Source of the DNA: Komarekiella atlantica HA4396-MV6
GTDB taxonomy: Bacteria > Cyanobacteriota > Cyanobacteriia > Cyanobacteriales > Nostocaceae
DNA: 64,000 nucleotides
NCBI GenBank assembly: GCA_019359395.1
Contig: JAHHHK010000007.1
Location: 203,003 to 267,002 of the forward strand
Direction of reading: 5' to 3'
The notes under the pieces: generated by a model
Seen by the model: only the letters and a program-made list of their open reading frames with translations
Database searches by the model: none
Told to the model about the DNA's origin: nothing
Position numbers and translations under genes: made by a program
Shown: one piece after another, positions 49,101 through 56,746 of the stretch
Layout: the number at the start of each line of letters is the position of its first letter
Position numbering within the stretch: the stretch's first letter is position 1

Positions 49101-52100
49101 TGGACTTGGCAGAACGATTGAATACCAAAAAAGGGAATGCTAAAGCATTAATGGTATCGAGTACCCACGTTATGCACTGGAAGGTACATTTTAGGCAAAC
49201 AATACCAATGCTGGTTGATGCTTATCAAACCGGAGTGGAAACTGGAGACTTTGAATTCGCTGGCTATGCTGCATATTATGCATGTTGTCGCTCGTTTTTG
49301 GCTGGCGAGTCACTCACCCAACTAGAACAAAATACGGCAGCCTACAGCAAAGCGATCGGTCAAATCAGACGGGAAAGCCCCTTGAATTGGATTGCAATGT
49401 TGTGGCAGACAATCCTGAATCTGTTAGGTAGATCTGAGAATCCCAGCCGTTTAATTGGTAATGTATATCATGAAGAGCAGGCGTTACCACACGCTATTGC
49501 AGTTAAAGATGGAACTGCAATTCAAATGTTTTATTTATACAAAGTTATATTATGTTATCTATTTGGGGAATATCATCAAGCTGTACAAACTGCTGTTTCG
49601 GCAAGGCAACATTTTGAAGAGGTAACAGCAATAACGGTTTTACCTTTATTCTGTTTCTACCATTCTCTGGTGGTTTTGAGCCGATCGCTCGATGCTTCAA
49701 ACTCCCAAAAAGCAGCTTGGCTAGGTCATGTCAACACCAACCAAGAAAAGATGCAAAAATGGGCAGAACACGCCCCGATGAATTATTTGCATAAATACCA
49801 TTTAGTTGCAGCAGAGAAAGCGCGAGTTTTAGGGCGTTTTTTTGAGGCTGAAGAGTTTTATGAACGAGCTATATCGGGTGCTGCTGAGCATGAGTTTATC
49901 CAAGAAGAAGCATTGGCTTATGAATTAGCGGCTAAACATTACCTAGCGCGAGGTCGGGAAAAGTTTGCTCAAACTTACATGAAAGAAGCCCACTACTGCT
50001 ACGAACGCTGGGGCGCAACGGCAAAGGTTAAAGATTTAGAAACTCGCTATCCACAATTTTTTTCTCAGAAGGCAGCTTCCGCCTCAACACATACGACTGC
50101 TAGAAATACTTCCGATCGCTCAGCGATCGCTTTCGATTTAGCAGCAGTTATGAAAGCATCGCAAGCAATTTCTCGTGAAATTGAACCGGAACCGTTGCTC
50201 CGTTCCTTGATGCAGACCTTAATCGAGAATGCTGGCGCACAAACCGGATATCTAATTCTGGAAAACTGTGAGGGTGAATGGTTAATTGAAGCGTCTTGCA
50301 AACTGAATGAAAGTGAAAATGTTTATGCGACACAAGTGCTGCAATCTCTGACAACTGCAAATCGCTTACCTGAATCAATTATTAATTATGTTATCCGCAC
50401 TCAGGAGTCTGTCATCTTAAACGATGCGACTCGTGAAGGGAATTTTATTCACGAACCATACATTCAACAGCACCAAATCAAATCAATTTGCTGTTTGCCA
50501 CTGCTCAATCAAGCAAAGCTAGTGGGTGTGTTGTATCTCGAAAATCAACTAGCAGTTGGAACGTTTACACCAGAGCGAATCTCCTTCCCTGCGGGAGGCT
50601 GCGCCAACAAAGACGCTACGCGATCGCAGGTCTTGAATCTATTATCAACCCAGGCAGCGATCGCGATCGAAAATGCCAGACTCTACTCCAAGCTGCGGGC
50701 GAATGAAAGCAAGTTGACTCAGTTTCTCGAAGCAATTCCGGTGGGAATTGCGATCGTAGATGCAGCGGGTCGCCCTTACTATGCCAATCAACGGGGCAAT
50801 CAGATCGTTGGGAAAGAAATTGATCGTTCCCTATCGCCAGAGCAACTTACAGAGGCTTATCAGTTTTATGTCACAGGAAGTGAGCAACCCTATCCCACAG
50901 AAAGACTGCCAGCAGTTCGGGCGCTGAGGGGTGAACGCACCTGGACTGACGATCTCGAAATTCGCCAAAATAATTCTACAACTCCCGTTGAAGCATGGGG
51001 AACACCCGTCTATGACGAACAAGGTAATGTTATTTATGCGATCGTCGCCTTTCAAGACATTACCGAACGCAAACAAGCCGAGAAACTCCTAGCCGATTAC
51101 AACCGGACTTTAGAGCAACAGGTCGCCCAACAAACGGCAGCGTTACGGAAAAGTGAAGCAAATTATCGCGATTTGATACAAACCGCGAATTCAATCATCA
51201 TCCGCTCTGATATGCAAGGACGGATTCAATACTTGAATGACTACGGGCTAAGATTTTTTGGCTATGAGGAACATGAGATTTTAGGGCGTACCTTACTTGA
51301 AACGATCGTTCCAGAAATCGATAGCTGTGGGCGCGATCTCAAACAATTCGTCCACAACCTGTTTCACGATCCTCAAGCCTACCTGCAATCTTATCTGCAA
51401 ACCGAGAACGAAAACCTGTGTCGAGATGGCAGACGGGTTTGGGTTGCTTGGTCAAATCAGGCAATTTTGGATGAGCAGGGACAGGTAGTGGAAATTTTAT
51501 CGGTTGGCAATGACATTACCCAGCGCAAACATGCCGAGTCAGCCCTACAGCGCAGTGAAGCCAAGTTCCGCAATATTTTTGAAAACTCACAGGTAGGCAT
51601 CTTTCGCACACGCCTCTCGGATGGATTAATTCTCGATGCCAATCAGCGCCTTGCGGATCTATTTGGCTATGATTCACCCGATGAAATGATTGGGAAGAAA
51701 CAGACTACAGACTGTTATGTAAATTCCAGCGATCGCCAAAAAGCCGTTGAATTGCTGAAGTGGAATGATGAACTACAAAACTTTGAAGTACAGCTGCGAA
51801 AACAAGATGGTACGCTGTTTTGGGGACTTTACTCGACTCGTCTGAATACAGCCGATGGATGCATGGAAGGGGTGATTGCAGATATTAGCGATCGCGTATC
51901 AGCAGAAGAAGCCCTACAAGCCTCAGAGACAGAGCTACGAACTTTAATTGCGGCAATTCCCGATCCATTATCTGTACTGACTGCTGAAGGACGAATCCTC
52001 GAAGCGATCGCAGTGGAACCGCATCTGCAATGTCAACCCGTCGAGGAGATGATTGGTAAAACCCTGCATCAACTCGGCAAGGAACAAGCCGATGAATGGC

Positions 52101-52891
52101 TAGGTTATATTCAGCAGGCGCTGAGAACCCAACAAATCCTCACAGTTGAGTACAGTATGTTTCTCAATGGACGAGAAACCTGGTTTTCGACTCGCATTGC
52201 CCCGATCCGCCACGAGCGGGTGATTTGGCTGTCACGAGATATTACGGCTCTTAAGCAAGCAGAAGCCACTTCAATTCTAGAAGAACGCAACCGCATGGCA
52301 CGCGAAATTCACGATTCCCTCGCCCAAGCGTTTACAGGCATTCTCATCCAGGTCGGTGCGGCAACTCAAGTGCTCACAGACGATCCAGAAGCTACCCAAG
52401 CCCATTTAGACACAATCGAGGAATTAGCACGCACCGGACTCAGTGAGGCGAGGCGATCGGTAACAGCACTTCGTCCCCAGTTGTTAGAGACAGGCGATTT
52501 ATCCAGTGCGCTCGATCGTCTAGTAACCCTGATGAGAGCGAATACCGAAACTGCTCTAATTTACCAAATTCAAGGTAGAGTCTATCGGTTACCCGCCGAG
52601 GTGGAAAATAACTTACTGCGGATTGGACAAGAGGCATTGACAAATGCGATTAAACATGCTTTTGCTAGCAAAATTAAAATTGAATTGGTATATGACGATG
52701 CACAGTGTAGCTTGCGAGTAAAAGACGACGGACAGGGTTTTGCAGCTGTTGGTGTCCCACCAATTGGCGGATTTGGATTGTTGGGAATGAGCGAACGGGC
52801 AGAGCGCATTGGAGCGCAATTGACAATTGGGAGCCAACCCGGACAGGGAACAGAAATCGTTGTCATTGTCGATCGACAGAGAAAATCATGA
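46175..52891 (+). CDS. Giant Ser/Thr kinase - AAA ATPase - GAF/PAS - histidine kinase
   Basis: This 2238-residue hybrid sensor kinase is of the cyanobacterial PknB/histidine-kinase class. In order it has a Ser/Thr kinase (about 10-270; IIHKDINPGNIVF and IIDFGIATRF), an AAA/STAND ATPase (Walker A GYAGIGKSALV about 341; Walker B LVIFLDDLQW about 465), a long TPR-like helical region (about 680-1300), a GAF domain (about 1335-1510) carrying a repeat-derived insert, four PAS-like domains (about 1515-1640, 1660-1780, 1795-1910, 1920-2030), a HisKA_3 dimerisation domain (phospho-His in MAREIHDSLAQ about 2043) and an HATPase_c (about 2140-2235; DDGQGF, GGFGLLGM). It overlaps the response regulator gene by 4 bp. 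Confidence 0.93.
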   Translation: MIALPGVAIHSKIYESSASLVYRGIKEPDDRPLIVKLLKQDYPSPQELTRYRQEYEITRSLNLTGVVKAYSQQDYQRTLAILLEDFGGESIERWMQQRKERFCPMPLSNFFRLAIDITEILGRIHHANIIHKDINPGNIVFNSDTGVVKIIDFGIATRFNRTNPTFKSPHVLEGTLAYISPEQTGRMNRWLDYRTDFYSLGVTFYQLLTGQLPFPTTDILELVHCHIAKSPPPPHELNAAIPKAVSDMIMKLMAKNAEDRYQSAWGIKADLERCAQQLEQSGQIDRIQLGLQDISGQFHIPQKLYGREAEIAALLAVFDTVAKTENQENAQFHVEMMLVGGYAGIGKSALVQELYKPITVKHGYFISGKFDQFGRNIPYSAIVDALQKLVQQLLGEPEAQLQQWRTRLLTALGSNGQIIIDAIREVELIIGKQPSVPEVGATQAQNRFNLTFQRFVRVFCSKEHPLVIFLDDLQWIDSATLKLIELILLDEQTQYLFLIGAYRDNEVHPTHPLVLTLDKLRKQGVVLQEIILKPLTLEALSQLIAETLHHNIDTVRSLAQLVLRKTEGNPFFVGEFLRMLYSENLLTFDAKQLSWQWDIAQIEAQDITDNVVELLLIELKKLPEETQQILRLAACVGAEFDLETLAIVCERSPKAIFPDLLAAIQAGLIQPLSELDENLLVQNYKFLHDRVQQAAYALIDEPQKQVVRLQIGRNLLEKTSPEQRSERLFEIVDHLNRGIELVTDRAERIEIAKLNLIAGQKAKAATAYEAALKYFNTGLKFLDTDSWLGEYDLTLALYSQAAGAAYLHGCFDEMEQFVEVVLNNAKTAIDKVQVYDSRIQRYLSQGNLKSALKIGLEVLKLLEVNLIETPSQLDVERELEKTSAILAGREIEDLINLPKMTAPEPLAAMSILANISGAAFIVSPALLILIVCKRVNLSLDYGNATWSPMSYANYGFVLCGIVQDIELGYKFGKLALDLAERLNTKKGNAKALMVSSTHVMHWKVHFRQTIPMLVDAYQTGVETGDFEFAGYAAYYACCRSFLAGESLTQLEQNTAAYSKAIGQIRRESPLNWIAMLWQTILNLLGRSENPSRLIGNVYHEEQALPHAIAVKDGTAIQMFYLYKVILCYLFGEYHQAVQTAVSARQHFEEVTAITVLPLFCFYHSLVVLSRSLDASNSQKAAWLGHVNTNQEKMQKWAEHAPMNYLHKYHLVAAEKARVLGRFFEAEEFYERAISGAAEHEFIQEEALAYELAAKHYLARGREKFAQTYMKEAHYCYERWGATAKVKDLETRYPQFFSQKAASASTHTTARNTSDRSAIAFDLAAVMKASQAISREIEPEPLLRSLMQTLIENAGAQTGYLILENCEGEWLIEASCKLNESENVYATQVLQSLTTANRLPESIINYVIRTQESVILNDATREGNFIHEPYIQQHQIKSICCLPLLNQAKLVGVLYLENQLAVGTFTPERISFPAGGCANKDATRSQVLNLLSTQAAIAIENARLYSKLRANESKLTQFLEAIPVGIAIVDAAGRPYYANQRGNQIVGKEIDRSLSPEQLTEAYQFYVTGSEQPYPTERLPAVRALRGERTWTDDLEIRQNNSTTPVEAWGTPVYDEQGNVIYAIVAFQDITERKQAEKLLADYNRTLEQQVAQQTAALRKSEANYRDLIQTANSIIIRSDMQGRIQYLNDYGLRFFGYEEHEILGRTLLETIVPEIDSCGRDLKQFVHNLFHDPQAYLQSYLQTENENLCRDGRRVWVAWSNQAILDEQGQVVEILSVGNDITQRKHAESALQRSEAKFRNIFENSQVGIFRTRLSDGLILDANQRLADLFGYDSPDEMIGKKQTTDCYVNSSDRQKAVELLKWNDELQNFEVQLRKQDGTLFWGLYSTRLNTADGCMEGVIADISDRVSAEEALQASETELRTLIAAIPDPLSVLTAEGRILEAIAVEPHLQCQPVEEMIGKTLHQLGKEQADEWLGYIQQALRTQQILTVEYSMFLNGRETWFSTRIAPIRHERVIWLSRDITALKQAEATSILEERNRMAREIHDSLAQAFTGILIQVGAATQVLTDDPEATQAHLDTIEELARTGLSEARRSVTALRPQLLETGDLSSALDRLVTLMRANTETALIYQIQGRVYRLPAEVENNLLRIGQEALTNAIKHAFASKIKIELVYDDAQCSLRVKDDGQGFAAVGVPPIGGFGLLGMSERAERIGAQLTIGSQPGQGTEIVVIVDRQRKS
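50578..50625. repeat. Dispersed repeat inserted in the GAF-coding region
   Basis: TCCCTGCGGGAGGCTGCGCC...CGCTACGCGATCGCAG adds about 15 in-frame residues (SFPAGGCANKDATRSQ) between TFTPERI and VLNLLSTQAAIAIENA, which are normally adjacent in GAF domains of this class. Similar words occur intergenically at about 37825 and 40560. Confidence 0.65.
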
Positions 52892-53520
52892 TCGGCCAAT
52901 CTACTACAATTCGGGTTTTGATTGCTGATGACCATTCCATTGTCAGGCAAGGGTTGGCAACGATCATCAACCGCGATCCAGAAATGACGGTGATTGCTCA
53001 AGCAGAAGATGGGCAGCAGGCGATCAAGCTTTTTCGCCAACACCAGCCGGATGTCACGCTGATGGATTTGCGAATGCCGCAAGTGGGAGGGGTGGAAGCG
53101 ATTAGTGCTATTTGTGCTGAATTTAAACCTGCTGGGATTATCGTGCTAACAACCTACGATGGCGACGAAGATATCTATCGGGGATTGCACTCAGGCGCTC
53201 AAGGCTATCTGCTTAAGGATGCTAAACCCAACGAGCTGCTGAATGCAATTCGCACAGTTGCTCGTGGTCAGCAGTACATTCCGCCACATGTGGGAGCAAA
53301 ACTGGTGCAGCGCCTCAGCAATCCAGAACTCAGCGATCGCGAGCTAGAGGTACTGGGTTTGATGGCGCAAGGGATGAACAATCTAGACATTGCTACTACA
53401 TTAGTTATCGGTGAAAGTACGGTAAAATCCCACGTTAATAGAATTTTAAGTAAGTTGGGCGTGAGCGATCGCACCCAAGCCGTAATTGTTGCCATCAAAC
53501 GTGGAATCGTTAGTTTGTGA
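52888..53520 (+). CDS. NarL/LuxR-type response regulator
   Basis: This is a 210-residue response regulator. The receiver spans 1-125 (IADDHSIVRQGL; phosphoacceptor in VTLMDLRMPQVGG about 59; LLKDAKPNELL with Lys about 109) and a LuxR-type HTH about 145-208 (LSDRELEVLGLMAQGMNNLDIATTLVIGESTVKSHVNRILSKLGV). The ATG overlaps the stop of the giant kinase gene (ATGA), so translation is coupled and the two form a two-component pair. Targets are probably the downstream stress genes, though no binding site could be read. Confidence 0.95.
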   Translation: MIGQSTTIRVLIADDHSIVRQGLATIINRDPEMTVIAQAEDGQQAIKLFRQHQPDVTLMDLRMPQVGGVEAISAICAEFKPAGIIVLTTYDGDEDIYRGLHSGAQGYLLKDAKPNELLNAIRTVARGQQYIPPHVGAKLVQRLSNPELSDRELEVLGLMAQGMNNLDIATTLVIGESTVKSHVNRILSKLGVSDRTQAVIVAIKRGIVSL

Positions 53521-53585
53521 GCAAATTGGACTCAGGTTTGAATTTGCAATCCAACTAAAGTTGGAGTCAGTTTTCCCCTTACAGA

Positions 53586-53605
53586 GGGATCGATCGATCG
53601 ATCCC
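53586..53605. repeat. 20-bp perfect palindrome after response regulator
   Basis: GGGATCGATCGATCGATCCC is fully self-complementary and lies 66 bp after the regulator stop. It is preceded by CCAACT-AAA-GTTGG. No T-run follows, so a terminator role is uncertain; it could equally be a regulator-binding site. Confidence 0.6.
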
Positions 53606-53818
53606 GTGATTGGGCAAAAGTTTCAACTCTGAGTGGACGACAACTCAGAGGCAGATTGCCTATATTTAGTTTTAGGCGAACACGATAGCAACACCGATAA
53701 TCACTCAGTTGCAGGATTTAAGTTTGCCTCATACAGATCGCATAGAGGGTTGTCAGGCGTAGGCGTAGCCCGCCGCAGGCATCGCTTGCGAAAGCATTTC
53801 TGCCCTCAGAGGTATCGA

Positions 53819-54376
53819 GTGAGCCAAGATCAAGAGCGCAATTCATTGTTCGTTCCCGCTTCAACCCAAGATCACATTCAAGGTGTGCTGAGTGCTGCCG
53901 TGGTACTGGTGATGTATGGGGACTATCAATGTTCTAAAAGCGCGGACGTTTACAGGCTGATTAAAGTCATCCGGCGAGAGCTTCATGTTTCTTTTGGAGA
54001 GGACTATTTATGTTTCATCTTCCGTCATTTTCCACAGATCCAGATTCATGCTCAGGCTCAACGTGCGGCTTGTGCAGCACAAGCCGCCGCCGCCCAAGGT
54101 CAGTTTTGGCAGATGCACGATACTTTGTTCGACCATCAACCAGCGTTGGGAAATGGCTATCTTGTCGAGTATGCTGATCGTCTCGAACTGGATATCTCCC
54201 AATTTTTGCAACATCTGTCTCAACAAACGCATGTCGATGGCATCAATGAAGATATCGAGAGTGGATTACGCAGTGGAGTAACCGTTGCTCCAGCCCTGTT
54301 TATCAATGGAATTCGCTATACCGGACACTGGAACAAGGCGCAATTGATGGCAGCCATTGTTGCTGCAAGTCATTAA
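53819..54376 (+). CDS. DsbA-like thioredoxin-fold protein with CxxS site
   Basis: This is a thioredoxin-fold protein of the DsbA/FrnE class, 185 residues if started at GTG 53819; the open frame reaches back to 53633, but that part contains dispersed repeat words. The pattern VLVMYGDYQCSKSADVYRLI, followed by FRHFPQIQIHAQAQRAACAAQAAAAQGQFWQMHDTLF and SGVTVAPALFINGIRYTG (cis-Pro loop), is the DSBA fold. The active site is CSKS rather than CxxC, so the second redox cysteine is missing. No signal peptide is seen, so it is probably cytoplasmic. A monothiol reductase, isomerase-like or glutathione-linked role is possible. Confidence 0.75.
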   Translation: MSQDQERNSLFVPASTQDHIQGVLSAAVVLVMYGDYQCSKSADVYRLIKVIRRELHVSFGEDYLCFIFRHFPQIQIHAQAQRAACAAQAAAAQGQFWQMHDTLFDHQPALGNGYLVEYADRLELDISQFLQHLSQQTHVDGINEDIESGLRSGVTVAPALFINGIRYTGHWNKAQLMAAIVAASH

Positions 54377-54501
54377 GTCTCCTACTCCTCGATTTTTACT
54401 GCTTGCCGAATTGTCTTAAGGGTGAACAAGCTATCTAACGATGGCTAACTTTTGCTTGCTTTGTTACCCACATTTACCTAAACATTGCCGAGTTTTTAAC
54501 C

Positions 54502-54852
54502 ATGTCAACCGTTGCATTTCAGAATAGAAGCTTAACTAGCCCTCAATTGCAGCAAGCCATTGACTATATTCACACTCACCTTGACCGAGAGCTGTCACTG
54601 GAACAAATTGCTGCTGTCATCCATATTAGCCCGACTTATTTTGCTAGTTTGTTCAAAAGTGCTACCGGGATTTCTCCGCATCAGTACGTAATTCGACAGC
54701 GAGTGAAACAGGCGAAAATGATGCTGTTGAAAACAGATTTAGCGATCGCCAATATTGCCTTACAAGTCGGTTTCTCCAGTCAAAGTCATTTGACACAACA
54801 GTTTAAGCGATTCACTGGAATGACACCAAAGCAGGCTCGCCCTTCACCATAA
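54502..54852 (+). CDS. Short AraC-type regulator (DNA-binding domain only)
   Basis: This 116-residue protein consists almost solely of the two-helix-turn-helix AraC DNA-binding domain: LEQIAAVIHISPTYFASLFKSATGISPHQYVIRQRV, then IANIALQVGFSSQSHLTQQFKRFTGMTPKQAR. Typical family members have about 290 residues with an N-terminal effector domain, which is absent, as in MarA/SoxS. It may therefore be controlled by its own level. It lies between the DsbA-like gene and the SnoaL genes. Three partial copies occur at 45758, 56166 and 60545. Confidence 0.88.
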   Translation: MSTVAFQNRSLTSPQLQQAIDYIHTHLDRELSLEQIAAVIHISPTYFASLFKSATGISPHQYVIRQRVKQAKMMLLKTDLAIANIALQVGFSSQSHLTQQFKRFTGMTPKQARPSP

Positions 54853-54950
54853 GAATCTGATAAATCTTTGTAAAAATCACCAAAGAAGTTGAGCATTAGA
54901 ACTCTTTATTATACTACTGCCAGAGTGACAAAACAGGGTAAACACAAATA

Positions 54951-55721
54951 ATGAAACTCTCAAAAAAAGCTCGTAGTACCAGGATTCAGAAAAGCCTCGA
55001 AACACGAGAAAAGTTTCCGATCTCATACTTCGATTCACGAAAGTATATTCAGCACAACGTCGGTCTGGAAGATGGACTTGGCCCGATTCTTCAGTTTATG
55101 GACGATCTGCCCGCCGATTGTACTAAAGTAACCGTTTGTCGTGCGATCGAGGATGGTGATTACAGCGTACTTCATGCCGATTATATTCTCGGTGATTGGG
55201 GTTCGATGGTCGGCTTTGAAATTCATCGTTGGGAAGATGACCGCATTGTAGAACACTGGGATAATCTTTGCCCTACTCCTACCCAAAAGAACGTGAGCGG
55301 ACGCTCGATGACTGATGGTGCAACCGAGGTTGTCGATTTGGAGCGCACCCAAAGCAACAAAGCTCTAGTCTACGAATTTACCAAGCAGATTCTTATTGAC
55401 GGAGAACTTTCTTCACTCTCCAACTATTTCGCGGATGGCGCATTAGTTCAACACAGCCCATATTATGGCGACGGTGTGCAGTCGTTGGAGGCGATGGTGA
55501 AGGCTTGGCAAGCTGACGGCGAAACGGCTTACCAGCGTATGCATTTGCTGCTGGGCGAAGGCAGTATGGTGCTGGTCATTAGTGAGGGCATTTTCAAGAA
55601 CAAACCTGCTGCTTTTTACGATCTATATCGTCTTGCAAACGATAAAATCGCCGAACATTGGGAGGTTTTTGAAACAATTCCCCCTCGCGATACATGGAAG
55701 AACTCCAATGGCAAATTCTAA
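54951..55721 (+). CDS. Double NTF2/SnoaL-like protein
   Basis: This 256-residue protein carries two tandem SnoaL/NTF2-like domains: about 15-115 (YIQHNVGLEDGLGPILQFMDDL, GFEIHRWEDDRIVEHWDNLCP) and about 130-250 (YFADGALVQHSPYYGDGVQSLEAMVKAW, FYDLYRLANDKIAEHWEVFETIPPR). The paired ending DKIAEHWE/DRIVEHWD is the hallmark of the COG4922 SnoaL-like group. Substrates are unknown; related proteins are cyclases, isomerases or small-molecule binders. It follows the AraC gene by 98 bp and probably belongs to its regulon. Confidence 0.85.
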   Translation: MKLSKKARSTRIQKSLETREKFPISYFDSRKYIQHNVGLEDGLGPILQFMDDLPADCTKVTVCRAIEDGDYSVLHADYILGDWGSMVGFEIHRWEDDRIVEHWDNLCPTPTQKNVSGRSMTDGATEVVDLERTQSNKALVYEFTKQILIDGELSSLSNYFADGALVQHSPYYGDGVQSLEAMVKAWQADGETAYQRMHLLLGEGSMVLVISEGIFKNKPAAFYDLYRLANDKIAEHWEVFETIPPRDTWKNSNGKF

Positions 55722-55775
55722 GGCGTGTAGTCTGAGTGATTGTGTCAAATAGTGATGTCATTTTAAGAGAAGAAC

Positions 55776-56099
55776 ATGAAAAAGATTGAAGCGATTGTTC
55801 CTGTTGATAATTTGGCTTTAGTTGAAACTGCTCTTGCCAATGCCGAAATCATAGATATGACAGTTTCAACAGTACGTACTTATAATCGCCAAATGATGCA
55901 AATTCAACGCTATCGCGGTGTAGAGTTCACCACGAATTTGATGTCTCAACTCAAGGTAGAAATTGTTGTCGAAAACAGTCAAGTAGATCTGCTGGTGGTC
56001 AAGATTACAGATGCAATTTGGACTCCCGAACTTGGCGAAGGCAAAATTTACATTACTCCAGTTGAACAAGCTATTCGGTCATGCCCTGCAAAAAAGTGA
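55776..56099 (+). CDS. P-II-like signalling protein with altered T-loop
   Basis: This 107-residue protein is clearly a P-II paralogue: MKKIEAIV start, MTVSTVRTYNRQ, RYRGVEFTTNLMSQLKVEIVVENSQVDLLVVKI, GEGKIYITPVEQAIR. Length matches GlnB (112). Aligned by the RYRG motif, the position of Ser49 (phosphorylated in cyanobacterial GlnB) is Val and Tyr51 is Phe; the RPFKL segment after the first strand is PVDNL, and the late TGE/IRIRTGE motifs are changed (TPE, IRSCPAKK). It therefore cannot be regulated in the usual way and may bind another ligand or partner. It is not adjacent to amtB or nitrogen genes. Confidence 0.85.
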   Translation: MKKIEAIVPVDNLALVETALANAEIIDMTVSTVRTYNRQMMQIQRYRGVEFTTNLMSQLKVEIVVENSQVDLLVVKITDAIWTPELGEGKIYITPVEQAIRSCPAKK

Positions 56100-56165
56100 T
56101 CAAAGACGAATTAGGCAATACGCTTTTAAGCGTTAAGCTTCTCTTCGAGACGCTGCGCAAACGCT

Positions 56166-56220
56166 GATTGCAGACATTGCCTTACAAGTAGGTTTTTCCA
56201 GTCAAAGTCATTTGACGCAA
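56166..56220 (+). pseudogene. Relic of AraC-type regulator
   Basis: These 55 bp translate to IADIALQVGFSSQSHLTQ, matching the second HTH of the AraC protein at 54502. Homology stops abruptly at both ends; the left border is a dispersed repeat (GAGACGCTGCGCAAACGC). It lies between the P-II and SnoaL genes. Confidence 0.8.
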
Positions 56221-56271
56221 ATTACGAATTGCTATTAGTACACTCCAAACAGATAGAACAAGGAGAATCCA

Positions 56272-56727
56272 ATGCAACCATTACTAGATCAAAAGCAACA
56301 GACGACAGAAGCTTTTGCCGCTCATTTGGCACTTGTGGGCAAGGATATTCCAGCTTGGGTAGATTTGTTTGCTGAAGATGCAGTCGTTGAATTTCCCTAT
56401 GCTTCCACGACACCAGGACGATTAGAAGGTAAAGAAGCTATCTACAACTACATGAAAGACGTGCCAGCACAGATGCAAGATTTGATGTTTAACAATGTTC
56501 AAATTTATCCAACGTTAAATTCTAATATTTTATTTGCTGAGGTTCATGGAGAAGCCGTTATTGTCTCTACAGGTCGTCATTATCAACAAGATTATATAAT
56601 GCGACTGGAAACAAAGGAAGGCAAGATCATTCACTACCGCGAATACTGGAATCCTGTTACCGCTCTTAAAGCATGGGGTGGCACACAAAATTTGCGTCAA
56701 TCTTTCAATGCAGATAGCCCAAAGTAA
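56272..56727 (+). CDS. SnoaL/NTF2-like (PhzA-type) protein
   Basis: This 151-residue NTF2-fold protein has IPAWVDLFAEDAVVEFPYASTTPGRLEGKEAIYNYM (about 26-61), HGEAVIVSTGRHYQQDYIMRLETKEGKIIHYREYWNPVTAL. This is the PhzA/B-SnoaL pattern with the acidic pocket and the closing YREYWNP strand. It may act as a small-molecule isomerase or decarboxylase partner. An AGGAG ribosome-binding site lies 6-10 bp upstream. The NmrA-like gene follows within about 20 bp, so they are cotranscribed. Confidence 0.88.
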   Translation: MQPLLDQKQQTTEAFAAHLALVGKDIPAWVDLFAEDAVVEFPYASTTPGRLEGKEAIYNYMKDVPAQMQDLMFNNVQIYPTLNSNILFAEVHGEAVIVSTGRHYQQDYIMRLETKEGKIIHYREYWNPVTALKAWGGTQNLRQSFNADSPK

Positions 56728-56746
56728 AGCGAGGATGCAAAAAAGC

